Positions 16,923 through 24,925 of a DNA stretch of 64,000 bases are shown piece by piece. Made by a program: the position numbers and the translations under genes. Under the pieces are notes generated by a model. The model had not been told where the DNA came from. It saw only the letters and a program-made list of their open reading frames with translations, and made no database searches. The stretch spans positions 26,140 to 90,139 of IMG/VR virus record IMGVR_UViG_3300044634_002252. One strand, 5' to 3'. Source of the stretch: a virus. Position 1 is the first letter of the stretch, and every line of letters starts with the position of its first letter.

Positions 16923-18698
16923 TTATAATAAATTGAATCTATCCAAATACTCTTTAACATCGTTTGGCATAGGCTTATATTTTATCACATCTGGCCTGTC
17001 TTTGTCAAGATCTGATTTTGACCTATCACTAAAAGTATGAATCTCTACTTCAAGGTTTTGGTCTTTTGGAGTATGGGACAGGGCACCAAAGATAGCCCCA
17101 CAAACGGCGTCTGCAAGGTCTTTAGAAGACTTTCTTGGGTGGTCAACTCTATTATTTTTCATAATCTTTAACTCGGTAAGCTCTTCAAACAAAAGCTCAA
17201 TAGCTGGCATTGCAAGTCTTTCTTCATACATTAGCATTGCCATGTCTTCGTAATGCTTTTTAGCTACCGAAACAGTCTCTGTTCTCATACCCACAGACTT
17301 AAGTTCATTCTGGATATCAAAGGACTGCCAGCGGTCAAATGATACCATTCCGATATCAAACCCTTGTCTACGCAAATTCTGGATCCACTGTTTAACCTCA
17401 GACAAGTTCACTGGGCCCTCTACCTTTGGCTCCCAGTAAACAACAGCATCAACAATTACCATGGGAACCACCTGCTCGTAATCTTTCATAACCTGAACAG
17501 ATACCCACTTTTCTACGTGAGCAATCGCTACCGCACACTTGTCATGCTTTTGTGCAAGGTCAGCATGAACAAAATATTTTTTATTTGGATCTGGCTTAAA
17601 GGTTTCGTCAAATCTTTTTGCAGAATCAATGGGGTTTCTTATTGTCATGCAGGCACGAACTTTTTCCTGCTGTTTAAAGAATGCATCTGAAGCGAAGGTT
17701 GGAACACAGGCAAAGCGTTGCATGGCATCGCCTATGTCTGTATAAAATGCAAGCTTAAAATCATCAATTTTTCTAGTAGGATTGACTTCCCATGTTGGCT
17801 TTTTTAGTGCAAACATTCCTGGATACTTGTAAGAAATTATGTTGTCTTCGTCCCAAGAAATTTCCATAGAGTTTCCTGGAGAATCTTCTGGAAGATCTTC
17901 GTTCATGATGAACTTGTGGGTCTTAGAAACTACTTCCTTCTCCATAATAACATCATCATATCTTTTAGAGATAAAGTCTCCTGGATATCTTGGAAATGAT
18001 AGCAGTGCTACTTTTCCAAGGTCTGGGAATCGTGAATCTACAGATGCACGGAAAGCTTTATATATGTTGTCGGCTGTCTTCCCCTGGTCATTACCAGTAC
18101 CAATCTCTTGAGCAAATCCTGAAATCTCGTCGAGTACTGCTAGGATAAGGTTGAGCCCTTCGTGAGACTCTCGCTCCGAATGTCCAGAGTAAACTGTAAT
18201 GGCTTTGTCAAACTCAACGCTGTCTGCCTTTGCATAAAACTTTCCAGCAAACCATGGCGACTTTTCTATCTTGCTTTTAAATCCTTTAAAGAAAACATTC
18301 TTAGCCTGTTGAGCGTTAATAGCAACGTTAATAATATCTATAGCATCTCCACTTGGCTTTCCAAAATACCTGGACGGATCTTTTAGACATAGAAGTTTAT
18401 AAACAATATATGCACAGGCAACCGTAGATGTAAAGTCCTTTCCAGACCCTTTACCAAGCTGCAAGATTACTTCGTTCTTTGTATACTTCTTATAATAGCG
18501 GCGGCCCTCTTCTTCTCCCATAAGGTCGATTAGATCTTCTACCCTATAGATTTGACTCATGGCTTCAACGATATCGTACTGAACTTGAGAAAGTGGAGGC
18601 TGCTGAAGAAAGTCATCCCCTTCAACAAATGTCTTGGCGTCTACTGGCTTCTCTTCAAAGTTATCTGCTTTAAGAACTTCTAAGAACTCATCAAACAT
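16923..18698 (-). CDS. terL: Terminase large subunit
   Basis: This 591-residue protein has an ATPase domain with a Walker A-like LGKGSGKD at 81-88 and Walker B LAVLDEISGF (D190, E191). The C-terminal RNase H-like nuclease has FVHADLAQKHDK, VSFDRWQS and a last acidic motif near SSKDLADAVCGAI. It packages DNA into the prohead with the small subunit next to it. It overlaps the upstream small-terminase candidate by eight bases. It lies about 36 kb from the portal gene rather than beside it, so packaging and head genes are split. Confidence 0.92.
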   Translation of the reverse strand: MFDEFLEVLKADNFEEKPVDAKTFVEGDDFLQQPPLSQVQYDIVEAMSQIYRVEDLIDLMGEEEGRRYYKKYTKNEVILQLGKGSGKDFTSTVACAYIVYKLLCLKDPSRYFGKPSGDAIDIINVAINAQQAKNVFFKGFKSKIEKSPWFAGKFYAKADSVEFDKAITVYSGHSERESHEGLNLILAVLDEISGFAQEIGTGNDQGKTADNIYKAFRASVDSRFPDLGKVALLSFPRYPGDFISKRYDDVIMEKEVVSKTHKFIMNEDLPEDSPGNSMEISWDEDNIISYKYPGMFALKKPTWEVNPTRKIDDFKLAFYTDIGDAMQRFACVPTFASDAFFKQQEKVRACMTIRNPIDSAKRFDETFKPDPNKKYFVHADLAQKHDKCAVAIAHVEKWVSVQVMKDYEQVVPMVIVDAVVYWEPKVEGPVNLSEVKQWIQNLRRQGFDIGMVSFDRWQSFDIQNELKSVGMRTETVSVAKKHYEDMAMLMYEERLAMPAIELLFEELTELKIMKNNRVDHPRKSSKDLADAVCGAIFGALSHTPKDQNLEVEIHTFSDRSKSDLDKDRPDVIKYKPMPNDVKEYLDRFNLL

Positions 18699-19227
18699 CT
18701 GTATGAACCACCGTTATAATTTCTTGTTTTCTAGATACATCTGAAAGCCTTCTCATAATCTTGTCTCTAATTTCTGGATGCTCAGACGCAATGTCCTTAA
18801 GTATCCCGACTAAAATCTCTTGCTTGTTTTCAATCTCTAGCATTTCTTCTGCTAGTTCTTTATTTTCTAGAAGACCAGCCTTTTGTAGCATTTCAATTCT
18901 AGTTTTTTCAATATCCATAACTAATTTAATTGAAGCATTCTTTGCACCAAGATTTGCAGTAGTAGTAGCATCATCCATAACCTCATAGGCTTTTTGAATT
19001 AACTTGTTATAGTGAGCGTCTGCACCTGCCAGAGCTTCCCTGGCACGTCCTCGAATAGCCGCATTGTCTGCAGCCATAACTCTCCACTCATTTATATATG
19101 CAACAACCTTTTGTCTTGGCATATCTAATTCTTTAGAGATTTGGGTTGGCTCATTTCCAGCCAAGTATTTCTCGACTACCTTGTTTACTTCATCAAGGTG
19201 CTCTACGGTTAGGTCTTCAAATGACAC
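18691..19227 (-). CDS. Probable small terminase subunit (HTH protein)
   Basis: About 178 residues. The N-terminal region contains a helix-turn-helix: YLAGNEPTQISKELDMPRQKVVAYINEW. A long helical middle and an acidic, coiled-coil-like C-terminus (ENKELAEEMLEIENKQEI) fit a small terminase that oligomerises and binds DNA. GTG 19227 is chosen as start; it overlaps the upstream stop, and the open frame further up overlaps the preceding gene heavily. Position directly before terL, with overlap, supports the call. No sequence signature is decisive. Confidence 0.7.
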   Translation of the reverse strand: MSFEDLTVEHLDEVNKVVEKYLAGNEPTQISKELDMPRQKVVAYINEWRVMAADNAAIRGRAREALAGADAHYNKLIQKAYEVMDDATTTANLGAKNASIKLVMDIEKTRIEMLQKAGLLENKELAEEMLEIENKQEILVGILKDIASEHPEIRDKIMRRLSDVSRKQEIITVVHTDV

Positions 19228-19501
19228 GTTTGGCTCTCTTTCCTCTTTGTGGTATACGCTTAATACTATCAGACTTGAAGCTCCTGTATGCCCCAACTTG
19301 TCCACGCTGGACCTCAAAGCAGTCTATCCACTGAGCACCAGTATCAAGATTAGTTGTAAGGCTTTGGAACTTAAACTTGGACCCATGCTCGCCTTTAACC
19401 TTGACTAGGTCTCCTTTAGTAATTAAAAATCCATCAAGCATGATCTCTGGATTTTTCTCAAACCTTGTGGGCTGCTCTGTTGTGGGGTTACGCCTTCTCA
19501 T
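19217..19501 (-). CDS. Conserved small phage protein upstream of terminase
   Basis: This 94-residue basic protein has a central beta-rich stretch, KGDLVKVKGEHGSKFKFQS, then WIDCFEV and a C-terminal YRSFKSDSIKRIPQRGKRAKR. The pattern is of a kind found near terminase genes in actinophages (SH3-like barrel suspected). The basic C-terminus could bind nucleic acid. It overlaps genes on both sides (11 and 14 bases). Function unknown. Confidence 0.6.
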   Translation of the reverse strand: MRRRNPTTEQPTRFEKNPEIMLDGFLITKGDLVKVKGEHGSKFKFQSLTTNLDTGAQWIDCFEVQRGQVGAYRSFKSDSIKRIPQRGKRAKRVI

Positions 19502-19760
19502 TGGCTCCTCTTTCTTTAGAAATTTTAAGAAGAATTAGATATCCGATCAAGTCATCGATGTCATTATCTCCTGGGTATTCGGTCCCCCTTGCAAACCTAG
19601 ATAACTTATCGTCAATCCTGACTAGCAGCTGTTCCATGCCATTTGATTTAGAAAAAATTCTAACTGGATTTAGGGCTGAGTCTCCATATGCTAGATTTTT
19701 TTCCATTAGCATACGCTTAATCTCATCGCATATTCTGTTAATATCATTTATAGTATTCAT
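19488..19760 (-). CDS. Nmad1/DUF1599-like protein
   Basis: This 90-residue helical protein contains KNLAYGDSALNPVRIFSK, then LLVRIDDKLSRFARG and DDLIGYLILLKI. This is the layout of the family formerly DUF1599, renamed nucleotide-modification-associated domain 1. That name came from gene-neighbourhood studies of phages with modified DNA bases; the biochemical activity is not established. Its ATG overlaps the stop of the upstream HTH gene (ATGA). If the assignment holds, it is a hint that this phage alters nucleotides or DNA. It could alternatively be a MazG-like helical protein. Confidence 0.6.
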   Translation of the reverse strand: MNTINDINRICDEIKRMLMEKNLAYGDSALNPVRIFSKSNGMEQLLVRIDDKLSRFARGTEYPGDNDIDDLIGYLILLKISKERGANEKA

Positions 19761-19912
19761 CTGCGGGATTTCCTTAATCCGAACTTAGCAAGATAAACGT
19801 AGACTGTTTCTACGCTCGTCCCGCATTCTTTTGCAATTTCTTCTGGGCTTTTCTTGTCTAGCCAGTAGCGTTTCTTTAGCCATGCTTCATTAGTGTATAG
19901 TTTAGCAGCCAT
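19757..19912 (-). CDS. 51-residue helix-turn-helix protein
   Basis: This short minus-strand gene begins at ATG 19912 (MAAKLYTNEAWLKKRYWLDK) and ends with TGA 19759-19757, which overlaps the next gene's ATG. SPEEIAKECGTSVETVYVYLAKFGL forms a clean helix-turn-helix of homeodomain/sigma-region-4 type. It fills the space between the RuvC-like and Nmad1-like genes and keeps the tight coupling of this operon. It is probably a DNA-binding regulator or the DNA-binding half of a larger complex. Confidence 0.75.
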   Translation of the reverse strand: MAAKLYTNEAWLKKRYWLDKKSPEEIAKECGTSVETVYVYLAKFGLRKSRR

Positions 19913-19923
19913 GATCTTTTCTG

Positions 19924-20499
19924 TCAATCCCCCAGCTTGTCCCAGTTTCGCAATGCGTAATGACCAATTCCAATTGCATCTGCAATATCATTGTCGGTAA
20001 TTTCTAAATCATAATTAATATTAATAAAGTTTATAGTCTTTTGCTTTCTTGCCTCACGTTCGTGTTGCTTATACCAAGACTCTGATCTTTCTGGATTTTC
20101 TTTTCTCATTAAAAGTTTTGCATCTTTTGTGACTTTGCCATTTCCAATATATGTTTGCCAGGCTATAGGGTTTGTCCCCTTAAAAATTTTGATTCCTGCC
20201 AATGAGGCTCCAGCTAAGATTGCACCCTGTACCATAGAAAGTTCGGACATTGTTTTTGGACTATTTATAAAGATTGCTCTTTCTATAACTAGTGCTTCTG
20301 GAGCAATGTCTTTTATAACATCTACAACGGATCCTATTGCACTAGATATCTTTTGGTAAACGTTTTTCCCTAAAAACTCAACTTTACCATTAAGAATAAG
20401 TTTTTTATCTTCGAAGACTGCGTAAGCTATGCTTGTTGTGCTAGCATCAACTGTAATAATTTTATTTGGAATAATAGAGAACTTAGTCAAATTTACCAT
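19924..20499 (-). CDS. RuvC-like Holliday junction resolvase
   Basis: This 191-residue protein has an RNase H-like fold. It starts with ITVDASTTSIAYAVF (first catalytic Asp near residue 18), then ALVIERAIF with the second acidic residue (E73 region), and a C-terminal DNDIADAIGIGHYAL with the last Asp pair. This matches the RuvC/phage resolvase layout. It resolves branched DNA before packaging. It overlaps the zinc protein upstream by 17 bases. Confidence 0.85.
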   Translation of the reverse strand: MVNLTKFSIIPNKIITVDASTTSIAYAVFEDKKLILNGKVEFLGKNVYQKISSAIGSVVDVIKDIAPEALVIERAIFINSPKTMSELSMVQGAILAGASLAGIKIFKGTNPIAWQTYIGNGKVTKDAKLLMRKENPERSESWYKQHEREARKQKTINFININYDLEITDNDIADAIGIGHYALRNWDKLGD

Positions 20500-20776
20500 C
20501 AGAAAGACCTTTTATTTCTTTTATGGCTTTTTTAACGTCTAGCGGATTGACAAGGCACTTAACGCACAGAGGATCATCATTGTAAACTGACAACGAAGCA
20601 TTACAGCTTTTACAAAGTCTTTCCTTGCCTACCCTTTTAGCTCTTCTATTTTGAGCATACTTCTGGGCCATCTTCTCTTTGGTTGCAGCTTCTCTGCATT
20701 CTGAAGAACAGTATATTTGATAAGAAATCTCTGTCTGAAATACAGAGTCACACCAGCTACAATGCTTGTTTGTCAT
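20483..20776 (-). CDS. Two-zinc-ribbon small protein
   Basis: This 97-residue protein has two metal sites: CSWCDSVF with YCSSECREAA (C6/C9 and C23/C27), and CKSCNASLSV with PLCVKC (C55/C58 and C71/C74). They are joined by a basic helix (KYAQNRRAKRVGKERL). This arrangement occurs in small actinophage proteins beside recombination genes. It probably binds nucleic acid. It overlaps the nuclease before it by 20 bases and the resolvase after it. Confidence 0.7.
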   Translation of the reverse strand: MTNKHCSWCDSVFQTEISYQIYCSSECREAATKEKMAQKYAQNRRAKRVGKERLCKSCNASLSVYNDDPLCVKCLVNPLDVKKAIKEIKGLSDGKFD

Positions 20777-21554
20777 CCAGAGGCTCCAAGGAATTAATCT
20801 TTATTAGTCCCTTGCCAGCTTCTGCGCATGCCATTTGTATTGGACATGTCTTGCAAATTTTAGAATTAGATCGATAGTTTTTTTCTGGAAGAGTTTTAGT
20901 CTCCCATGCACTACGCACGGTCTTCATCCAATCGAACGCCTGGTTTACCCACCTGACATAATAATCATTAATCTCTACTGGGATTACCAGAAGGTCATGA
21001 TTATTTTTGTTTTCATAAATCAAGACGGCCTTTGTCTTGTTTAAGATCTTCATATAGATAAGCAGCTGAATGAGGTGACCTAGCTTAGCCTTACCGCTTG
21101 CTTTTCTGTACTCAAAGCCTTCGGCTGGCATTGTCTTGATTTCTCCAAGAAGGTCCTCGCCTGCCCAATCTAAAATAACATCCCCAAAACCAAAAATTGG
21201 AGGATCGCTATAAGTAACTTTAAATTCTGAATCCTTTAAGATTCCAGCGTCAGCCATAGCTTGCTGGATTCTTTCGTGTGACTTTGTTCCAGCAGTCATG
21301 TTAGCTCCGCCGTAAGCATCTGCATTATCTTCAAAGGTTGCACCCTCAAAGGCTAGGTACCAATACCTAGGGCACTCTCCATGGGAGTATGCTATTGTGC
21401 TTGGAGCAAATGACTTTTTCTGTGTAAACTTTGGCAGCCGCTTAGAAATGTAGCCATAGTTAATCTTTTCAATAAGCTCCTTAGTGTCAAGAAATGACGG
21501 GCCAGAGTTTTGTACATTTTTTAGCATTACCTGCTGTAATAAATTTTTAGCCAT
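20757..21554 (-). CDS. Cas4/RecB-like PD-(D/E)XK exonuclease with Fe-S cysteines
   Basis: This 265-residue protein shows the RecB-family nuclease core: H93 in GTKSHERI, D125 in FGFGDVILDW, E138-x-K140 in LLGEIKT, and QLLIYM. Four cysteines (C61 in GECPRYW, and C234, C237, C243 in CKTCPIQMAC) match the iron-sulphur cluster layout of Cas4/AddB-type enzymes. It is expected to resect DNA ends for recombination or replication. There is no CRISPR array or Cas1 in the window, so it is a phage recombination nuclease. It starts six bases after the upstream stop without a clear SD, suggesting translational coupling. Confidence 0.85.
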   Translation of the reverse strand: MAKNLLQQVMLKNVQNSGPSFLDTKELIEKINYGYISKRLPKFTQKKSFAPSTIAYSHGECPRYWYLAFEGATFEDNADAYGGANMTAGTKSHERIQQAMADAGILKDSEFKVTYSDPPIFGFGDVILDWAGEDLLGEIKTMPAEGFEYRKASGKAKLGHLIQLLIYMKILNKTKAVLIYENKNNHDLLVIPVEINDYYVRWVNQAFDWMKTVRSAWETKTLPEKNYRSNSKICKTCPIQMACAEAGKGLIKINSLEPLDDKQAL

Positions 21555-21560
21555 AGCTAA

Positions 21561-21866
21561 TTAACGAATGATATATTTAAGCGCAGCAACTAAACTATTA
21601 ATTGATTCTGCTGCAGTATAATAAATATTCTTTTTCGCTCTATCTCCTTTTTCTACGTTTGTCAACCAGGTTGCACGAAATGCCATTTTAGCTGCAATTG
21701 CCTGTAGACGAACGATTTCTAGTGTTACCACACTCATTGGGATGTCTGGTTTTAATATAACTTTTGAAATAAAAACTAGAGCAGAAGTAAGCTCTTCGTC
21801 ATTCATATAATCTGCCACTTCAGACAGCCCATTAATCATATCTATTGTTGAAACGTTATTTTCCAT
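21561..21866 (-). CDS. Conserved helical phage protein
   Basis: About 101 residues, mostly helical: MNDEELTSALVFISKVIL, then VVTLEIVRLQAIAAKMAF and a C-terminal KKNIYYTAAESINSLVAALKY. The pattern (DEELT-A, LQAxAAK, NIYY, ALKY) recurs in actinophage proteins near recombination genes but has no known role. ATG 21866 is preceded at nine bases by TAGAAT with an upstream TGC, a possible extended -10. The GTG at 21872 is a weaker alternative. Confidence 0.6.
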   Translation of the reverse strand: MENNVSTIDMINGLSEVADYMNDEELTSALVFISKVILKPDIPMSVVTLEIVRLQAIAAKMAFRATWLTNVEKGDRAKKNIYYTAAESINSLVAALKYIIR

Positions 21867-21894
21867 AATCACTCTATTCTAGCATACCCTGCCA

Positions 21895-22647
21895 CTACTT
21901 GCCAATATTTTTAGCAAGTGAATTGTACATATCCCAAGCTGAGGTGAACTCTTCACGCTCTTTGAGGGTCTCTAAATACTCTCTATGAGCCTCTGGCTTT
22001 CTTAACGGATCTATTGGATCCTGTTCTCCAGAAAACGCCCAGTCAGTTGGTGGGCAGTAGTCAAATGTAACTATCTCTAAAAATTCCCCCTCTTTCCACT
22101 CACGCTTTGGACGCCAGTGTACCTGGTTAACTGCACTAAAGATTATAGCGTCTCCAGTTTTAAGACTATATGGCTTATTGTCTATATAAATATCCCAATC
22201 TATATTTCCGTCTAGCTGGTAATTAAAAGTCACCAAGTTTTCTGTGCTATCTATATGTGGTGGCAAGGATGGCTCATACCTGCCATCACCGTATTTTAAA
22301 TTATAATCAATGTAGCTATAGTGAGCAAGCTTTATTTCATTTTTATGCAATGGCTTAGAATAAGAATCCATAACGCCTTCTACAGATTCTGGGCAGTCAA
22401 ACTCAACAATGAGTCTAGACATGTGTGTCATAAGCCTAGGCTCTAGCCTGCTCTCTGTGCTTATGAATTCTTCTTTATCTCCAGGGAGGGGGTGAGATGC
22501 TAGAGGAGTTTGTTTGATTAGTTCAATTGCTTCTCTTAGCTCTGAGATCTGCTCTTCAGAAAACGGTTTTTCTATGTAGATTGGCAGGGTTGCGTTGTAA
22601 TCTTTAAAGCCCGACAAAAATTTGTGCATCTTTGCAACATTAGCCAT
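21895..22647 (-). CDS. 2OG-Fe(II) oxygenase-like protein, tandem copy 1
   Basis: This 250-residue protein has H131-x-D133 (PPHIDST) and a distal motif QVHWRP (H177, R179), giving a likely iron triad and nearby Arg. The beta-helix core is FNYQLDGNIDWDIYI. The same two motifs with the same spacing occur in the two upstream genes, so these are paralogs in tandem. The QxHWR motif differs from the P4H-like enzymes at 1810 and 3866, so this is a separate subfamily. It overlaps copy 2 by eight bases. The substrate is unknown. Its place among recombination genes may mean a nucleic-acid substrate, which is a guess. Confidence 0.8.
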   Translation of the reverse strand: MANVAKMHKFLSGFKDYNATLPIYIEKPFSEEQISELREAIELIKQTPLASHPLPGDKEEFISTESRLEPRLMTHMSRLIVEFDCPESVEGVMDSYSKPLHKNEIKLAHYSYIDYNLKYGDGRYEPSLPPHIDSTENLVTFNYQLDGNIDWDIYIDNKPYSLKTGDAIIFSAVNQVHWRPKREWKEGEFLEIVTFDYCPPTDWAFSGEQDPIDPLRKPEAHREYLETLKEREEFTSAWDMYNSLAKNIGK

Positions 22648-23224
22648 TTGCTTCCTCCAACTTTAAACGCCATACTTCTGACTTGTCATCCATTAACTTC
22701 GTGTGTTCTGGACCAAGCTGATTGATGTTCTCTTTAAGATATAGATGGCAGAATATCATTTCTAAAAACTCACCAACAACAAAACTTCTTTCTGGCCTCC
22801 AGTGTATCTGATGTGTTCCACTAAAAGTTAATGCCTGGTTATTCTTTAAAACAAATTCCTTGCCTTCTACGTATATTGGCCAATCAATGTTTGACCCAAG
22901 CTGGTAGTCAAATGTGAATCGTGGCTCGATAAAGGCGTCAAAGTGTGGACGTAAATTTGGGACTTCTACTTTTCCATCGATGTCTAGCAGCTCATATCTA
23001 GAAAATTGATATTCTAACTCAAAGCCAGAAAGCCCTGTTATGTTTTCAACATGAGAAATTATTTTGTCTTCTATGCTTTTTGGCATTCTAAAATCTGAAA
23101 TTTGTTGCACATGAAGGTCCATAACATAATTGTTATAAGGCTTTTTAATTGAGCTATACAGGTCAGAAATTTCTGAGTCTGTCAATAGGTTCTCTATGAC
23201 TACATTTTTTTCATCAAATTTCAA
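22640..23224 (-). CDS. 2OG-Fe(II) oxygenase-like protein, tandem copy 2
   Basis: This 194-residue protein is the middle of the three paralogs: H94-x-D96 (LRPHFDAF), core FDYQLGSNIDWPIYV and distal QIHWRPERS (H141, R143). It shares NIDW and VGEFLEM with copy 1. The N-terminal third is reduced compared with copy 1. It overlaps both neighbours by about ten bases, so the three are made from one message. The full set of metal ligands is present, so it is probably active. Confidence 0.8.
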   Translation of the reverse strand: MKFDEKNVVIENLLTDSEISDLYSSIKKPYNNYVMDLHVQQISDFRMPKSIEDKIISHVENITGLSGFELEYQFSRYELLDIDGKVEVPNLRPHFDAFIEPRFTFDYQLGSNIDWPIYVEGKEFVLKNNQALTFSGTHQIHWRPERSFVVGEFLEMIFCHLYLKENINQLGPEHTKLMDDKSEVWRLKLEEANG

Positions 23225-23852
23225 TTGATTCCTCCATACTGTTAATGCCAGTCTTATTAATTAAAAAGTTGGCTCGTTCTCTTAACACTTCATCCTGATC
23301 ATTCTCTAGTGGCAAATCAGCTGTATACTCTAAATGACAAAATATCATGTCGATTTCTGCATCATCTGCTATTTGCTTGTCTTCTCTCCAATGTATCTGC
23401 TGAGTTCCTGCAAAAACTAATGCCTGATTATCTTGTAGGTTATAGACATCTTCTTCTACGACAAGCGCCCATGGCTCTGATGTTTTTAATTGAATATCAA
23501 ATGTTACCCTCTGGCTTGGTCTAGTGTCATAGTGTGGGAAAAGCTTGGCCTTGTATCCAAACTTAGGGGAGTATCTTGCAAAAGAATAATCTTTTCTAAG
23601 TACTAGATGGTCCCCCAAAGAGTTTTTGACAACTTCGTTAATCCTATCTTCAATCTCCTGGCCCAAAGATACATCCCAAACCTTGTGGCTAGCCCAAGGC
23701 TGGACCCTAGTCTGATCTTCAGAGGTATTATCAATAACTTTATAAATCTTATCGATATGATCCTGCTCAAATATATGATCTACTACCATCACTTCAAAGT
23801 CTTGATTAGAAATATGTCTTTGAGCTGCCTTAAAGTCTTTATAAGATGTCAT
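23214..23852 (-). CDS. 2OG-Fe(II) oxygenase-like protein, tandem copy 3
   Basis: About 212 residues from ATG 23852 (MTSYKDFKAAQ). Motifs are H107-x-D109 (LFPHYDTR) and QIHWREDK (H144, R146), with the core FDIQLKTSEPWALVV. ATG 23852 lies exactly six bases after TATAAT 23864-23859, so this first gene of the trio seems to have its own promoter and a leaderless message; a GTG at 23867 would lie upstream of the predicted start point. It overlaps copy 2 by 11 bases. The subfamily and probable role are as for the next two genes. Confidence 0.8.
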   Translation of the reverse strand: MTSYKDFKAAQRHISNQDFEVMVVDHIFEQDHIDKIYKVIDNTSEDQTRVQPWASHKVWDVSLGQEIEDRINEVVKNSLGDHLVLRKDYSFARYSPKFGYKAKLFPHYDTRPSQRVTFDIQLKTSEPWALVVEEDVYNLQDNQALVFAGTQQIHWREDKQIADDAEIDMIFCHLEYTADLPLENDQDEVLRERANFLINKTGINSMEESIEI

Positions 23853-23858
23853 AATTAA

Positions 23859-23864
23859 ATTATA
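23859..23864 (-). promoter_or_regulatory. TATAAT -10 element for leaderless oxygenase trio
   Basis: TATAAT on the minus strand ends six bases before ATG 23852, in the short gap between the DEDD exonuclease stop side and the oxygenase trio. No good -35 is visible 17 bases upstream (ACTGAA). The spacing matches three other gene starts in the window. Confidence 0.5.
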
Positions 23865-23872
23865 CACTATAC

Positions 23873-24481
23873 CTAGTAGACTTCAGTTGCCTCTATGATA
23901 GCCTGCTTCTCTTTGCTGGATACCCTGCCACTAGTAACAAACCATGGCAACAGAATGTCGTACAAATCTATTAGCAGGTTAACGTCCTGGATCTGATACT
24001 TTTTCATTTCTTTCCAAGAGTCCTTGTCACCAGCCATACATCCAAGCCATAATCTAAATCCAGAGTGCTTGACCTTCGCTCCAACCTCAAGCTTTTGTGC
24101 CACATAATCTAGCTTGTTTGAAGGAAACATAAAGTTTGCTTTTGTGACGCTCATTAAATCTAGATCCTTAACTGGTGATGGCGGTAGCATGCCATTTTCC
24201 AAGAATTCTCTATTTATATGTTTGTGATCAAATGATGCTGAATTCCAGCCAACAAGAACATCTGCCTCCTCCATAAGTTCATGCAGCTCTTCTAGCATTG
24301 CCTCTTTGCCGTCATGGTGAACTGACTTAAAGATAACCTTCTTGCTACCAAGCCACCTGGCTCCGAAGCAAAGCATTTCAGTACTCTTAATGATTTGGTC
24401 TATGCTAATGTTTTGGTCCCATAGCCCCCAGGTATAAACCTGCATTGGTGTAGTTTCAATATCTAAAAATAATGTTTTCAT
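23873..24481 (-). CDS. DEDD-type 3'-5' exonuclease
   Basis: This 202-residue protein has an RNase H-like exonuclease fold: FLDIETTP (D6, E8), VGWNSASFDHKHI with the second Asp region near residue 86, and YQIQDVNLLIDLY near residue 162, the YxxxD form of the ExoIII motif. It is like the DnaQ/DNA polymerase proofreading family but stands alone. It could supply proofreading to the DnaE-type polymerase, which usually needs a separate exonuclease, or act in recombination. It overlaps the upstream nuclease gene by four bases. Confidence 0.8.
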   Translation of the reverse strand: MKTLFLDIETTPMQVYTWGLWDQNISIDQIIKSTEMLCFGARWLGSKKVIFKSVHHDGKEAMLEELHELMEEADVLVGWNSASFDHKHINREFLENGMLPPSPVKDLDLMSVTKANFMFPSNKLDYVAQKLEVGAKVKHSGFRLWLGCMAGDKDSWKEMKKYQIQDVNLLIDLYDILLPWFVTSGRVSSKEKQAIIEATEVY

Positions 24482-24765
24482 AATTTATCCTCAATTAGTT
24501 GCTCTAATAGAGATAGCTCTATTATTGCTAGTCTAGTTTTTTTATTGCCTTCCCCCAGTACCACGATGATAGCTGGGTCATTTTTATTTTTCATTGCATC
24601 TGTAGTTGCTTTTGCCCAGTTATCCTGGTTTACGGTAAATCCTTTTGGATACTCCTTAAAATCCACTGTAAAGTTTTCAAAGACTGCATCGCCCTTAGTT
24701 GTTCCTCGACCACTATTTTTTATAGCTTTGGCACCTAAGCGTTTAATCTCAGACCTCTCGCTCAT
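24478..24765 (-). CDS. Small HJR-like PD-(D/E)XK nuclease
   Basis: This 95-residue protein resembles compact Holliday-junction-resolvase-like nucleases: a basic N-terminus with SGRGTTKGDAVFENF, then TVDFKEY as the D-x-K catalytic motif, and PAIIVVLGE as the following strand. The missing N-terminal Glu helix makes it short for the fold. It overlaps the exonuclease by four bases and the zinc protein upstream by 17 bases. It could cut branched DNA or act as a nicking enzyme. A second resolvase (RuvC-like) is encoded at 19924-20499. Confidence 0.6.
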   Translation of the reverse strand: MSERSEIKRLGAKAIKNSGRGTTKGDAVFENFTVDFKEYPKGFTVNQDNWAKATTDAMKNKNDPAIIVVLGEGNKKTRLAIIELSLLEQLIEDKL

Positions 24766-24925
24766 AGTCTTTCTTCGTTTTAGGTTTTAAAGAAACTTCG
24801 CTTAAATGCTTTTCAGAGCATAGCCAAGTTATCAATTTGTCTGTCGCATAGTGCCTAAGACTAGTGACCTCGGCATTGCAAACTTGGCATTTAAACTTTC
24901 CCTGATAGACTGTATATTTAGACAC
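24749..24925 (-). CDS. Small zinc-binding conserved phage protein
   Basis: This 58-residue protein from GTG 24925 has FKCQVCNAEV and TWLCSEKHLSEVSL, so C-x2-C plus C/H is a likely zinc site. It ends in a basic, acidic mixed tail (KTKKDYEREV). The pattern is common in small actinophage genes after RecA. GTG has AAGG six bases upstream and overlaps the recA stop by eight bases. An ATG at 24952 would overlap further and is the alternative. Function unknown. Confidence 0.65.
   Translation of the reverse strand: MSKYTVYQGKFKCQVCNAEVTSLRHYATDKLITWLCSEKHLSEVSLKPKTKKDYEREV

Noticed and set aside
20757-21554. Cas4-like gene as part of a CRISPR system
   Set aside because: No repeat-spacer array and no cas1 or cas2 are present in the window. 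Cas4-like nucleases are common in phage recombination modules.
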